Counted from the stretch's first letter, positions 8,181-17,280 are shown. The stretch: 64,000 bases of DNA from JAWVFM01 sp963739355 (GCA_963739355.1 CAVUAD010000012.1:1-64000), one strand, 5' to 3'. A program made the numbers and translations. Notes: a model not told the origin generated them from the letters alone.

Positions 8181-9451
8181 AGGCCCTTGAGCTTGTGGTA
8201 GAGCCGCTCGGCGGGCTCGTTGTTCGTCTGCTTGTAGGCGAGGGTGATGTTCCCGTCCCGATCGAGCGTGACCCGGTTCTCGGCCCTGGGCAAGTCTTCC
8301 GTCGAGAGCCAGAAGTCGACCGCGTGGCTCGCCATCTTCTCGAGCGTCCACTCGGGCGCGAGCCTGGTCTCGAGCGGCTTCTCGCCCCGATACATCCCGG
8401 CCTGCGACTTGCCGACCATCTGGATGTTGCCGAGCGGGAACTCGAAGTCGTCGGCGCCGAAGTAGAAGTCGTTGAGCCCGAGCGTCTTCTGGAAGACGGT
8501 CGGGTTCTCCTCCTTCGAGAGGGCCAGGACCGCCTGGCTGTTGTGGAAGGTGTAGTTCCGCCCCACCTGGTCCGAGCCGTTGGCGAGCCCGTTCGGATGC
8601 TTGTCGCTCGCCGAGCCCAGCAGCAGCTTCGCGCTGTTCGCAGCGCCGCAGGAAACAACGACAACGCCGGCCGAGTACGTCTCGCGGGCTCCGTCGCGCC
8701 GCACCTCCACCCCGGTCACCGTGCTGCCGGATCCATCTGTGCGAAGGGCCACCGCCTCGGCGCCGGTCAGGAGGGTCACGTTGGGGTGCTCGAGCGCAGG
8801 CCGGACAGCGAGGACCTCCGCGTCGGACTTGGCGTGCACGAGGCACGGAAAGCCGTCGCACGTGCCGCAGCGGACGCAGGCGCTGTACGGCATGTTCGCG
8901 GCGTCCAGCATCACGCCGCACGGCGCGTGGAACGGCTGATGGCCGGCGGCGGCGAGGTCGTCGGCGAGCTGCTGAATCCGCGGCTCGTGCGCAACCGCTG
9001 GAAACGGGTACGGCGCGCTGGCGGGCGGCTCAGTTGGGTCCTCGCCCCGGGCGCCGTGCACCTGGTAGAGCTGCTCGGCCCTGGTGTAGTAGGGCTCGAG
9101 CTCGTCGTAGGAGATCGGCCACGCCGGCGACAGGCCATCGTGGTGCTGAACCTCCTCGAAATCCCGTTCGCGCAGCCGGTAGAGCGCGGCGCCGTAGAGC
9201 TTGGTGGCGCCGCCGACAAAGTAGTGCACCTGGGGCTGGAACTCCTTGGCTGTCTCGGCGTCGTACCAGGCGTCGGGCGAGATGTAGCGGTTGCCGACGA
9301 ACACGCTGTCGGTGTCCCAGTTCTGCGGCTCGCGCGGCAGCCAGCCGCCGCGCTCCAGCAGGAGGATGCGCTTGCCCGAGGGCGCCAGGGTGTGGACGAG
9401 GGTGCCCCCGCCGGCGCCGCTGCCGATCACGATGACGTCGTAGTCGCTCAT
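8169..9451 (-). CDS. GMC-family FAD-dependent oxidoreductase, C-terminus missing
   Basis: GMC oxidoreductases oxidise alcohols or sugars using FAD. The N-terminal dinucleotide site is IVIGSGAGGGTL, followed by LLERGGWLPREP and the FAD-contact region YFVGGATKLYGAALYRLR. A cysteine-rich insert, SACVRCGTCDGFPC (about residues 202-215), is seen in some bacterial members. The protein should continue about 130-150 residues past KLKGLLG to the catalytic His and Asn near the C-terminus, but this end is lost at the junction near 8,170. ATG 9451 overlaps the GH15 stop by four bases (ATGA), so it is the last gene of the zwf operon. Confidence 0.85.
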
Positions 9452-11319
9452 GCCCCGAACTCCGGGAGGCGCTCGGCAATGATGATGCGGGCCGCGGCCT
9501 CGATCAGGGCCAGGTGCGAGAACGCCTGCGGGAAGTTGCCCAGGTGCCTGGCCGTATCGGTGTCGAACTCCTCCGCGAACAGGCCCAGAGGCGAGGCGAC
9601 CCGAAGCAGCTTGTCCATCAGGTCGCGTGCCGCCTGGTCCTCACCCACGACGGCCAGCGCCGAGACCAGCCAGAACGAGCAAATCAGGAAGCTTCCCTCC
9701 TTGCCGGACAGGCCGTCGTCGGTCTCGCCGGTGCGGTAGCGGAGCACGAATCCGTCCTCCGTGAGGTCGTTGGCGATCGCCAGCACGCTCTTTCGGAGTC
9801 GCTCGTCGTCGCGGGGGAGGAAGTCGAACATGGCGGCGAGCAGCGTCGAGGCGTCGAGGGCGTCGGTGTCGTAGTGCTGGCGCAGCACGCCGTCGCGAAC
9901 ACCATGCTCGAGGATGTCGTCCTTGATCTCCTCGGCGCCATCGCCCCACGTCTCCGTGAGCTTCCCGTCACCGCGGATGGCGGCGAGCTTCGAGGCCCGA
10001 TCGAGCGCAACCCAGCACATCAGCTTCGAGGAGACGTAGTGCTGGGGGTCTCCGCGCGCCTCCCAGATTCCCTGGTCGGGCTCGCGCCAGACCGCGAGGG
10101 CGCACCTCGCCTGCGACTCGACGATCGGCCACAGCCGGCCGGGCAGCCGCTGGCCTCGGCGGCTGTGCAGAAGGATCGAGTCGAGCGCGGCGCCGTAGAC
10201 GTCGTTTTGGCGCTGGTCGAAGGCTCCGTTGCCGACCCTGACGGGAGAGGCGCCTGCGTAGCCCGAGAGATCGTCACGAGTCGACTCGGTGAGATCCCGG
10301 CGTCCGTCGATCCCGTACATGATCTGCAGGGCTCCGTCCTCGTTCGGCTCGAGGTCGGCGACGAACTGCATGAACTCATCCGCCTCCCAGTCGAGGCTCA
10401 GGAAGTGGAGAGCCTGCAGGGTGAACGTCGAATCTCGGATCCAGGTGTACCGGTAGTCCCAGTTGCGCTCCCCTCCCGGCGTCTCGGGCAGGGAGGTGGT
10501 GAGCGCCGCCACGGTCGCGCCGGTTGGCATGTAGGTGAGGCCCTTGATCGTCAGCGCCGAGCGCTCGATGGCCTCGCGGTAGCGGTGGTCGACGAGCCGG
10601 GCGTCCGCAAGCCAGTCGCGCCAGAACCTGTTGGTGGCGGCGAGTCGCGCGTTCGCGTCATCCGTGTCTTCCGGCGACGCCAGGCCGTCCGCCCAGGACA
10701 GCGAGCAGAAGGCGTGCTCTCCCTGCTGCAGCTTGTGCCGCGCGCGTACCGAGTTGCTCTCGATGCCGAGCTCCATGCTCGTTTGCAGCCGGACGGTATT
10801 GCCGGCGCCGGCTGCGTCGGCGGCATGGCGATCGTCTCCCACCGCTGACCACTGCGCTTTTTCGCGCCCGTAGTCGAAGGCGGGCTCGCAGACCAGCTCT
10901 ACCTCCACGGTGCCCTCGAGGCAGTAGACCGTGCGCACCAGAAGGTGCTCCGCGTCTTCGTCCGTGGGCGGCCGTGTGTGAGGGGTGATCTTGTCCTCCC
11001 CGCGCCGGGGGCCCAGGGTCAGCGCTTCGCGGACGACTGCCCAGCCGCTTCCCGTGTGCCACGTGGTCGCCACCGTGTTGGTGCCGGGCTCGTAGATGCG
11101 CGCGCTGGGAACGTTGAACCCGAACGGCCCGAAGCGAAACGAGCCCGCCTCGCGGTCGAGCAGGCATCCGAAGATGCTCGGCGAGTCGAATCTGGGCACG
11201 CAGAGCCACTCGATCGTCCCGTCGGGTGCGAGCAGCATCCCCGTGTGGCAGTCGGATAGGAAGGCGTAGTCGGCGATCGGCGGGAACGGCGATGGGGCGG
11301 CGGCGCTCTGCGGGCTCAT
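9448..11319 (-). CDS. Glycoside hydrolase family 15 protein (glucoamylase/trehalase type)
   Basis: The N-terminal beta-domain opens with PPIADYAFLSDCHTGMLLAP and IEWLCVPRFDSPSIF, the usual start of bacterial GH15 trehalases and glucoamylases. The catalytic (alpha/alpha)6 domain starts with GGERNWDYRYTWIRD (residues 282-296), which includes the acid-binding Trp/Arg/Asp cluster. It continues to DEERLRKS-like and GLFAEEFDTD segments, the latter near the second catalytic Glu. At 623 residues it is full length. No signal peptide is visible, so it acts inside the cell, probably on trehalose or short alpha-glucans. Its start overlaps the zwf stop by four bases, which links glucose release to the pentose phosphate route. 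Confidence 0.88.
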   Translation of the reverse strand: MSPQSAAAPSPFPPIADYAFLSDCHTGMLLAPDGTIEWLCVPRFDSPSIFGCLLDREAGSFRFGPFGFNVPSARIYEPGTNTVATTWHTGSGWAVVREALTLGPRRGEDKITPHTRPPTDEDAEHLLVRTVYCLEGTVEVELVCEPAFDYGREKAQWSAVGDDRHAADAAGAGNTVRLQTSMELGIESNSVRARHKLQQGEHAFCSLSWADGLASPEDTDDANARLAATNRFWRDWLADARLVDHRYREAIERSALTIKGLTYMPTGATVAALTTSLPETPGGERNWDYRYTWIRDSTFTLQALHFLSLDWEADEFMQFVADLEPNEDGALQIMYGIDGRRDLTESTRDDLSGYAGASPVRVGNGAFDQRQNDVYGAALDSILLHSRRGQRLPGRLWPIVESQARCALAVWREPDQGIWEARGDPQHYVSSKLMCWVALDRASKLAAIRGDGKLTETWGDGAEEIKDDILEHGVRDGVLRQHYDTDALDASTLLAAMFDFLPRDDERLRKSVLAIANDLTEDGFVLRYRTGETDDGLSGKEGSFLICSFWLVSALAVVGEDQAARDLMDKLLRVASPLGLFAEEFDTDTARHLGNFPQAFSHLALIEAAARIIIAERLPEFGA

Positions 11320-12710
11320 TCGCCGACCCAGGGACCGTGCCAGCCGCCGAACTCCCTGACCAGTCTGTCGGCGGCGCTCGGGCCCCAGGATCCCGGCGCA
11401 TACTTGTGCACGCGCGGGGGCTTGTCGACCAGAGGCCCGCAGATCCTCCAGGTCTCCTCGATGTTGTCCTGGCGCGTGAACCGCGTGCTGTCGCCGACCA
11501 TCGCGGCATGGAGCAGCACCTCGTACGGCGTTGGGCCCTCGCCCCCCTCCTTCGCGAACTCCATGTCGAGGCTGATCGGCTCCGCTTCCTTCGCGCCCGC
11601 GCGCTGCGCATCCAGGAGCAACCGGATCCCCGAGGTCGGGTAGAGCCGGACGGCGAGCTGATCGGCCTTTGGGCGCCGGTGCCGGCCGGACCCGTAGCCG
11701 AGCAGAGGCGGCTCCTTGAAAACAAGCCGCAGCTCCCACTGCGTCACGGGGAGGAGCTTGCCCGTGCGGATGAAGAACGGAACCCCGGTCCAGCGCCAGT
11801 TGTCGATCTCGAAGCGAGCCGCGGCGTAGGTCTCCGTGGTCGAGTTCTTCGCGACGCCCTTCACATTGCGATAGCCCTCGTGCTGCCCGCGCACGTACTG
11901 CGCGGGGTCCGCCTTCGGCATCGCCGAGAACACGCCGAACATTGCGTCCTTCAGGGCCCGGGCGTCGCGCCGCGCCGGCGGCTCCATCGCGGCTGCTGCG
12001 ACGACCTGCATGAGGTGGTTGACGACGACGTCCCTGAGCGCCCCGACCGGGTCGTAAAAGCTGCCGCGGTCCGCGACCCCGATGTCCTCGGCCATCGTGA
12101 TCTGAACGCAGGCGACGCTGTTGCGGTTCCAAACGGGCTCCAGCATCGCGTTCGCGAAGCGCAGGTAGAGGATCTCCGCAAGGCCCATCAGCCCGAGGAA
12201 ATGGTCGATCCGGTAGAGCTGGTCCTCGCGAATGTACTTGTGGATCTCGGCCGCCAGGGCGCGCGCCGAGGCGAGGTCATGGCCGAACGGCTTCTCGACC
12301 ACGACGCGGGCGCGTGATGTGAGCCCGGCGCCGTGCAGCCCCTTGATCGTCATCCCGAACAGGGACGGGGGAATCTCGAGGTAGAAGACCGGCGTGCGCG
12401 CGCCCTTGATGTGCGCCGCCAGTCGCTCGTAGGTGTCGGCCTCCGCGAAGTCGCCCTGGACGTAGGAGAGGCGCTTGGCCAGCCTGCTGACGACCGCTGC
12501 GTCGGCCTTCTTCTCGGTTGCCTCGATCGCCGCGCGGGCGTGATCGCGCAGGTCCTCGTCCGACCAGTCGTCGAAGGCGACACCGACGATGGGGCAGTCG
12601 AGCAGCCCGCGGCGCTCCAGTCGATAGAGCGATTGGAAGGTCATCACCTTCGCCAAATCCCCGCTTATCCCGAAGACGACGAAGGCGTCGCATTTCGCCT
12701 TCCGTGGCAT
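11316..12710 (-). CDS. zwf: Glucose-6-phosphate dehydrogenase with a changed active-site residue
   Basis: This enzyme oxidises glucose-6-phosphate to 6-phosphogluconolactone with NADP. The nucleotide site VVFGISGDLAK is at residues 11-21 and EKPFGHD at 139-145. The catalytic His is kept in NHLMQ (H232). In the signature RIDHFLGLMGL (167-177), Leu174 (codon 12189-12191) occupies the place of the Lys normal in DHYLGK, which contacts the substrate phosphate. At 464 residues the length is normal for this actinobacterial branch. The gene leads an operon with GH15 and GMC genes joined by ATGA overlaps. A TAGGAT box lies nine bases upstream. Confidence 0.93.
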   Translation of the reverse strand: MPRKAKCDAFVVFGISGDLAKVMTFQSLYRLERRGLLDCPIVGVAFDDWSDEDLRDHARAAIEATEKKADAAVVSRLAKRLSYVQGDFAEADTYERLAAHIKGARTPVFYLEIPPSLFGMTIKGLHGAGLTSRARVVVEKPFGHDLASARALAAEIHKYIREDQLYRIDHFLGLMGLAEILYLRFANAMLEPVWNRNSVACVQITMAEDIGVADRGSFYDPVGALRDVVVNHLMQVVAAAAMEPPARRDARALKDAMFGVFSAMPKADPAQYVRGQHEGYRNVKGVAKNSTTETYAAARFEIDNWRWTGVPFFIRTGKLLPVTQWELRLVFKEPPLLGYGSGRHRRPKADQLAVRLYPTSGIRLLLDAQRAGAKEAEPISLDMEFAKEGGEGPTPYEVLLHAAMVGDSTRFTRQDNIEETWRICGPLVDKPPRVHKYAPGSWGPSAADRLVREFGGWHGPWVGE

Positions 12711-12719
12711 TACCCAGGC

Positions 12720-12725
12720 ATCCTA
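12720..12725 (-). promoter_or_regulatory. TAGGAT -10 box of zwf
   Basis: On the minus strand TAGGAT is followed by nine bases and the zwf ATG. This is close to the leaderless arrangement seen at several other genes of the window. Confidence 0.45.
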
Positions 12726-12744
12726 TCCTCGTGGCCTTCTTGCG

Positions 12745-12938
12745 CGCGCGCCCTCCGTCTCACCGCACCGCAGCTCACCTCGGCGCTTACGAGTGCCGAC
12801 TCCTCGCTTCAAACGGCCAGCCAGCAGATCGGCGCACTCGCCGTCCTCAAGTCGGCTGTCACGCAGTTCGCATCGAGCCTGAAGCAGATCAAGAGCGAGC
12901 TCGCGTCCGAGGGAATCAACGTCGGCCGGATCGGCTGA
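12745..12938 (+). pseudogene. C-terminal fragment of an unknown helical protein
   Basis: The plus strand reads LTAPQLTSALTSADSSLQTA, then SQQIGALAVLKSAVTQFASS and LKQIKSELASEGINVGRIG, followed by a stop at 12936-12938. The amino acid pattern is that of a real amphipathic helix-rich protein, unlike the arginine-rich antisense readings nearby. No start or upstream part exists, because the reading runs into the zwf gene. I treat it as the left-over 3' end of a deleted gene. The family is unknown. Confidence 0.45.
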
Positions 12939-13042
12939 CGGATTGCGCGGCTCATCCACATTGGCCAACGGCGGTATGAGCGCACGCGTCGTCGTTGACC
13001 ACCGCGAGCGGTGCTGATTTCCGTGCACAGCAGCATTGCTTT

Positions 13043-13075
13043 CATTGGGCACCCGGGCCGTTCTGGTGCCCATTG
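13043..13075. repeat. CATTGGGCACC hairpin, copy 1
   Basis: CATTGGGCACC at 13043-13053 and GGTGCCCATTG at 13065-13075 form an 11-bp stem with one mismatch and an 11-base loop. The same hairpin is perfect at 17245-17277. Both copies are followed by CACATCC repeats and a tRNA fragment. The gap 12939-13263 holds only these elements. Confidence 0.7.
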
Positions 13076-13157
13076 GAGGGCACATCCGCGCTCATCGACG
13101 CACATCCAGGCACATCCGTCGCGCCCGATGACGCTTATCCATGCTTGAGGCACCACC

Positions 13158-13200
13158 GCTTCACACGCGAGAGGTCGCTGGTTCGAAACCGGCCGCGCCC
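13158..13200 (+). repeat. 3' half of a tRNA-Val(CAC), copy 1
   Basis: The stretch contains the anticodon loop TTCACAC, a five-base variable loop AGGTC, the T arm GCTGG-TTCGAAA-CCGGC and the acceptor strand CGCGCCC. The T-stem has one changed pair compared with the other copies. The 5' half of a tRNA (acceptor, D arm) is not present upstream, so this is not a working tRNA. Similar pieces at 17399 and 19829 make it a direct repeat. Confidence 0.7.
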
Positions 13201-13263
13201 ATAAACAATCTGCCTGCTCGTGGCCAGACTCTGCGAGACTCGCGCCCCACCCAGGACTTGTGG

Positions 13264-14446
13264 ATGTCGAAGCGGCGCCCGCTGGTGCCCGATCACAAAG
13301 CGCAGATATCCGAGGCAGCTGACAGCGACGGGGCATTAGGGCGGACCGCCCACTACCTCATTCCGGTCGAAGTGGAGCCTCTTCCGGAGTCGTTCTCGCG
13401 GGCTCGTGTCCATCGTTCGCTCTTTGCGATCGCTGCCGGAGCCGTCGTCGTCATCTCCCTGCTGGCACTGCTCCCGGGCCTCGCTTCACTGAGGGAGGCT
13501 TTTAGAGGGGCGGATGCGCGATGGATTGTCCTCGCTGCGCTCCCCGAGCTTCTCTCCTGCTTCTCATACGTCCTCCTCTTTCGCGCGGTGTTCTGCGAGC
13601 GGATGAGCTGGCGAACGAGCGCGGAGATCGGGCTGAGCGAACAGGCGGCGAACTCGTTGTTGTCGGTCGGAGGCGCGGGGAGGCCTCGCTCTGGGCGCGT
13701 GGATCCTCCGACGCGGCGGCGTGCCGAGCGATCACATCGCGAGAAGGACCGTCGCCTTCTTCCTGCTGACGAGCGTCGCCAACGTCGGCCTGGTCGCGGT
13801 AGGCGGGGCCGCGCTTGCGGTCGGTCTGCTCTCGGGCCCGTCCAATCGGCTCACGCTTGGCGTGATTCCCGCGATCGCCGGCTTCGGGGCGATTGCGCTT
13901 GCTCTCGCGGCCGGTCGGATTGCGCGGTCGCGCCCAGCCCGGTCCAGCCGCCCGCGCCTTCGCGCCGCGCTGGCAGCGATCGGCGATGGCGTGCCCGAAG
14001 CCGTCGGCTTCCTGCGTTCCGATGCGATGTGGGCCGGCTCCTTGGGCTACCTGATCTTCGACTTGGCGGTTCTAGGCGCCTGCTTCCCAGCCTTCGGACA
14101 TTCCGAGCCGCCCCTGGATGCGCTGATGCTCGCGTACCTGATCGGTCAACTGGGTGGCCTGGTTCCGCTCCCGGGTGGCATCGGTGGCCTCGATCTCGGG
14201 CTTCTCGGGGCGCTCGTGCTTTACCGCGTCGACGCAACGGACGCAGCCGTCGCGGTGCTGGGGTATCGGGCCGTGCTGCTGACCGTGCCGTCGGTCGTGG
14301 GTCTTCCCGCGCTGGCGTCTTTGCGCCGTCGGCTCCGCCGAGAGAACCACGACATCCGCGCCTGTGCACCCGGTGAGGACGTTGAGATAGTCGGTCTCGG
14401 TGAGGTCCGCATGGCCGCGCCGGGCTGGCTCGCCCGGCGAGCGTAG
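13264..14446 (+). CDS. Lysylphosphatidylglycerol synthase-type membrane protein (UPF0104/YbhN family), one frameshift
   Basis: The protein has about eight membrane segments. The first is SLFAIAAGAVVVISLLALLP. Family features follow: FRGADARWIVLAALPELLSC, the glycine-rich GLVPLPGGIGGLDLGLLGAL and the terminal VLGYRAVLLTVPSVVGLPAL. These proteins are flippase-like parts of lipid or polyprenol-sugar modification systems; the substrate is unknown here. The frame changes near 13,680: removing one A in GGGGAGG joins the two halves as VGGAGGLALGAWIL. This is the only clear frameshift in the actinobacterial part, so it may be real. ATG 13264 is chosen as the first start after the tRNA fragment. Confidence 0.75.
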
Positions 14447-14488
14447 GCTGATGCTGTCTCCCTTCGACGCCCCGCGGTCCCTGATCGG

Positions 14489-16093
14489 ATGACTGGTCCA
14501 AACCCATCGAGAGTCCCCGAGAGCCCGGCACTTTCCGAGTCGCAACTCGCGAAGCTCGCTGACCTTGGCGAGGAGCGAACGGCTGAGGCGGGTGATGTCC
14601 TCTTCCATGTAGGTGATGACGGCTTTCCGTTCGTCGCCATCCTCGATGGCGAGGTCGCGCTCCTGGACGGCGCCGGCAACGAGGTCGTTCGGCAGGGGCC
14701 GTCAAGGTTCCTCGGCGAACTCAGCCTGCTGTCGGGGCAGAGCGCCTTCCTGACCGCCGAGGTCAAGGAGCCGTTGCGCTACATCGCGGTCGACAGGGCA
14801 GCAATCCGCGGCCTGCTGTTCGAGGACGGACCGCTCAGCGACGTGCTGCTGACCACGTTCATCGCGCGCCGGGAGGCATTGCAACAGGTCGCCGGGCTCG
14901 GGCTTGAGGTGGTTGGCCCGCACTCGTCCCCGGCGACGAGACGGGTGCTCGAGTTTGCGCGCACGAACCGGCTGCCCATGAGCTGGCGCGATCCAGAACG
15001 AGGCGACGACCCCGAGGCCGCCGCGCTCGTCGCCGGGCTCGAGGCCTCGAGCCTGCCACTGGTACGGCTGCCGGGCGGAGTGGAGATGCGAGCGCCGTCC
15101 TCCGGAGAACTTTCACGGGCGCTGGGAATCGGCCGCGAGCTTGCCGCGCGCGAGGAGGTCGACCTGCTCGTGGTGGGAGCGGGCCCGGCCGGTCTCGGCG
15201 CCGCCGTCTACGGCGCCTCCGAGGGTCTCGACACCCTTGTGGTCGAAAGCAGGGCGCTCGGAGGCCAGGCAGGCGAATCACGGCGGATCGAGAACTACCT
15301 CGGCTTTCCCGCTGGGATCAGCGGGAACGAGCTCACGAGCCGGGCCGTGGTCCAGGCGCGCAAGTTCGGCGCGCGGCCCGCAACGCCGTACAGGGCGGTC
15401 GCACTCGCACCGGGCAACGGGCGACACATGGTCCGGCTCGAGGAAGGCCAGGAGATCGCCGCTCGCGCCGTTCTGCTGGCGACCGGTGCCGAGTACCGCC
15501 GCCTTCCGGTCGAGGGCCTCTCGGACTACGAGGGTCTCAGCGTCTTCTATGCCGCGGGTCCACCGGAGCAGGAGCTCTGCGGGGCGTCTCGCGTTGCTGT
15601 CGTAGGCGGAGGCAATTCAGCGGGCCAGGCGGCGGTCTGGCTCGCGCGTGGCGGGGCGCTCGTCACCCTGCTCCACCGCCGCGCAGACCTCCGCGAGACG
15701 ATGTCGGACTACCTCGTGCGCGAGCTCGAGCGCTACGGCGTTGCGGTCCGGGATCGCAGCGAGATCGCTGAGCTGCAAGGGCGGAATGGCCAACTCACGG
15801 CCGTGACGCTGACGGACGAAGAGCGGCTGCCGTTCTCGTTCCTGTTCCTCTTCCTCGGCGCGCTGCCCTGCACTGAGTGGCTGGACGAGTCGGTCGAACG
15901 CGATGACGATGGATTCGTGCTCACCGGGGCTGCCGTCGGAAGCGATCACCTGCTCGAGACGAGCGTGCCCGGGGTCTACGCGGCGGGCGATGTCCGCGCA
16001 GGCTCAACGAAGCGGTGCGCCGCCGCCGTCGGCGAGGGCGCGATGGTCGTCCAGTTCGTCCACGCGCGGATGCGCGAGCAAGCCTCGGCTTAA
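14489..16093 (+). CDS. Cyclic nucleotide-binding domain fused to a thioredoxin-reductase-like flavoprotein
   Basis: Residues about 20-135 form a cNMP-binding domain (FLGELSLLSGQSAFLTAEV is its phosphate-binding region). Residues about 225-530 are a thioredoxin-reductase-like fold with FAD site VVGAGPAGLGAA (228-239) and NAD(P) site VVGGGNSAGQAA (371-382). The redox CxxC expected just before the NAD site is absent: the segment reads FYAAGPPEQELCG (353-365), with one Cys. This loss is usual in the cNMP-TrxR fusion family, so it is probably not a dithiol reductase; the partner is unknown. Its stop overlaps that of the convergent zinc-finger gene. Confidence 0.85.
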   Translation: MTGPNPSRVPESPALSESQLAKLADLGEERTAEAGDVLFHVGDDGFPFVAILDGEVALLDGAGNEVVRQGPSRFLGELSLLSGQSAFLTAEVKEPLRYIAVDRAAIRGLLFEDGPLSDVLLTTFIARREALQQVAGLGLEVVGPHSSPATRRVLEFARTNRLPMSWRDPERGDDPEAAALVAGLEASSLPLVRLPGGVEMRAPSSGELSRALGIGRELAAREEVDLLVVGAGPAGLGAAVYGASEGLDTLVVESRALGGQAGESRRIENYLGFPAGISGNELTSRAVVQARKFGARPATPYRAVALAPGNGRHMVRLEEGQEIAARAVLLATGAEYRRLPVEGLSDYEGLSVFYAAGPPEQELCGASRVAVVGGGNSAGQAAVWLARGGALVTLLHRRADLRETMSDYLVRELERYGVAVRDRSEIAELQGRNGQLTAVTLTDEERLPFSFLFLFLGALPCTEWLDESVERDDDGFVLTGAAVGSDHLLETSVPGVYAAGDVRAGSTKRCAAAVGEGAMVVQFVHARMREQASA

Positions 16094-16404
16094 CCGCCCA
16101 GGGGCGAAGGCGGGATCTTGGTCTCCCCACGAAGCCCGGCGATCACCATGCCGAGCTCGTCGACGTAGCACCACGACCGGTCCTCGCCCGGTTCCAGCGA
16201 GCGGATGATCGGATGACGGCTTTCGAGGGCGTGGGCGGATGCATGCTGTCCCGGGGAATCGTCGCAGCAGCCAACCTCGCCGCACGCGAGACAGATCCTG
16301 AGATGCAGCCACCGACCGCCATGCGCGAGGCATTCCTCGCATCCGGCAACCTGCGCCGGAAGCTCGGTGATCTCGACCTGGTCGAGGTGGGTGCAATCCG
16401 TCAT
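16090..16404 (-). CDS. UBP-type zinc finger protein
   Basis: This is a 104-residue protein with the ZnF-UBP pattern: CTHL near the N-terminus, then CEEC, CLACGEVGCCDD, HASAHALESRHPII and WCYVDE. The Cys and His ligands of the fold are present. In eukaryotes this domain binds ubiquitin C-termini; in actinobacteria it is a common stand-alone protein of unknown role, often beside redox genes as here. TAGGCT lies six bases before the ATG, so it is probably transcribed without a leader. Confidence 0.85.
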   Translation of the reverse strand: MTDCTHLDQVEITELPAQVAGCEECLAHGGRWLHLRICLACGEVGCCDDSPGQHASAHALESRHPIIRSLEPGEDRSWCYVDELGMVIAGLRGETKIPPSPLGG

Positions 16405-16410
16405 GAGCAG

Positions 16411-16416
16411 AGCCTA
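16411..16416 (-). promoter_or_regulatory. TAGGCT -10 box of the UBP zinc finger gene
   Basis: On the minus strand TAGGCT is followed by six bases and the ATG at 16404. This matches the leaderless pattern found at other starts in the window. Confidence 0.55.
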
Positions 16417-16473
16417 GGCCTCCTGAAGTGGAGACAATGCCCGCCGCTGACACGCGACCGATGGAGGTGCCCC

Positions 16474-17205
16474 ATGAGTGAGACGGCTGCATCCGCCCAG
16501 CCGGCGAGGTTCGATCGCGAAGCGCTGGCGCGCGCCGCTCGCAGCATCCGGCACCCCCTGGCCAGGATGCTCCTCGTACTCACGCTCACCACCGGCCTCA
16601 TCGATGCCGTCAGCTACCTCGGGCTCGGCCAGGTGTTCACGGCGAACATGACCGGAAACATCGTCTTCCTCGGCTTCGGTATCGCCGGTAGCGGCGGGCT
16701 CCCGGTCGTCGCGCCGCTTGTCTCGCTCTGCTCCTTCCTACTTGGCGCAGGCGGGGGTGGCGTGCTCGCGAAGCGAATGGGCGACCGCCATCCTGCACAC
16801 ATCGCCCGCGCACTTGCCATCGAGGTTTCGCTGATCGGCCTGGCGACGGTCTACGTGGCGGTGATCGACGTCCAGCCGAACGCTTTCTCAGGCGACCTTG
16901 TGATCGTCCTGCTGGCGCTTGCAATGGGAGTTCGGAACGCAACGGTACGGGGCCTCGGGGTCCCCGACCTGACGACAACCGTGCTCACCATGACGCTGAC
17001 CGGGCTCGCTGCGGACTCTCCGGCTGCAGGAGGCTCCGGGCAGGGCTCGGCGCGCAGAGTCGCCGCGGTGTTGGCGATGTTGACCGGCGCGCTGGTCGGT
17101 GCCCTGCTGCTGACGACGGGCCTCGTCCTACCGCTTGTTGCAGCGGCCGCGCTCGCACTCGTCACCTGGCTCGTATACGTACCCGCCGCGCGCCGACGGG
17201 CGTGA
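16474..17205 (+). CDS. DUF1275 (YoaK-type) membrane protein
   Basis: The protein is 243 residues with about six membrane segments. The family signature is clear: GLIDAVSYLGLGQVFTANMT, then GNIVFLGFGIAG and, later, GVRNATVRGLGVPDLTTTVL. YoaK-family proteins are small transporters or channels without a proven substrate. ATG 16474 follows GGAGG at 16463-16467 at normal spacing. No operon partner: the zinc-finger gene is divergent and a repeat region follows. Confidence 0.88.
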   Translation: MSETAASAQPARFDREALARAARSIRHPLARMLLVLTLTTGLIDAVSYLGLGQVFTANMTGNIVFLGFGIAGSGGLPVVAPLVSLCSFLLGAGGGGVLAKRMGDRHPAHIARALAIEVSLIGLATVYVAVIDVQPNAFSGDLVIVLLALAMGVRNATVRGLGVPDLTTTVLTMTLTGLAADSPAAGGSGQGSARRVAAVLAMLTGALVGALLLTTGLVLPLVAAAALALVTWLVYVPAARRRA

Positions 17206-17244
17206 CCGCCACCTCGGACTGACTGACCTTCAGGCGAACCTCGC

Positions 17245-17277
17245 CATTGGGCACCCGCCCCCGTCTGGTGCCCAATG
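17245..17277. repeat. CATTGGGCACC hairpin, copy 2 (perfect)
   Basis: CATTGGGCACC at 17245-17255 pairs perfectly with GGTGCCCAATG at 17267-17277 around an 11-base loop. It lies 40 bases after the DUF1275 stop. It has no T-run, so it is not a classical terminator. Confidence 0.8.
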
Positions 17278-17280
17278 GAG

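Noticed and set aside
7637..9739. A 700-residue plus-strand protein starting as GspJ
   Set aside because: After about 8,168 it is only the antisense of the GMC oxidoreductase; the long frame is a product of the chimeric junction.
9448..12132. An 894-residue start for the GH15 gene
   Set aside because: The first 270 residues are an out-of-frame reading of zwf. ATG 11319 gives the normal GH15 N-terminus and an ATGA overlap.
13141..13205. A complete tRNA gene
   Set aside because: Only the anticodon loop, T arm and 3' acceptor strand are present; no matching 5' acceptor or D arm lies upstream.
17245..17277. An intrinsic terminator for the DUF1275 gene
   Set aside because: The stem is good but no T-run follows, and the same hairpin at 13043 is not placed after a gene.
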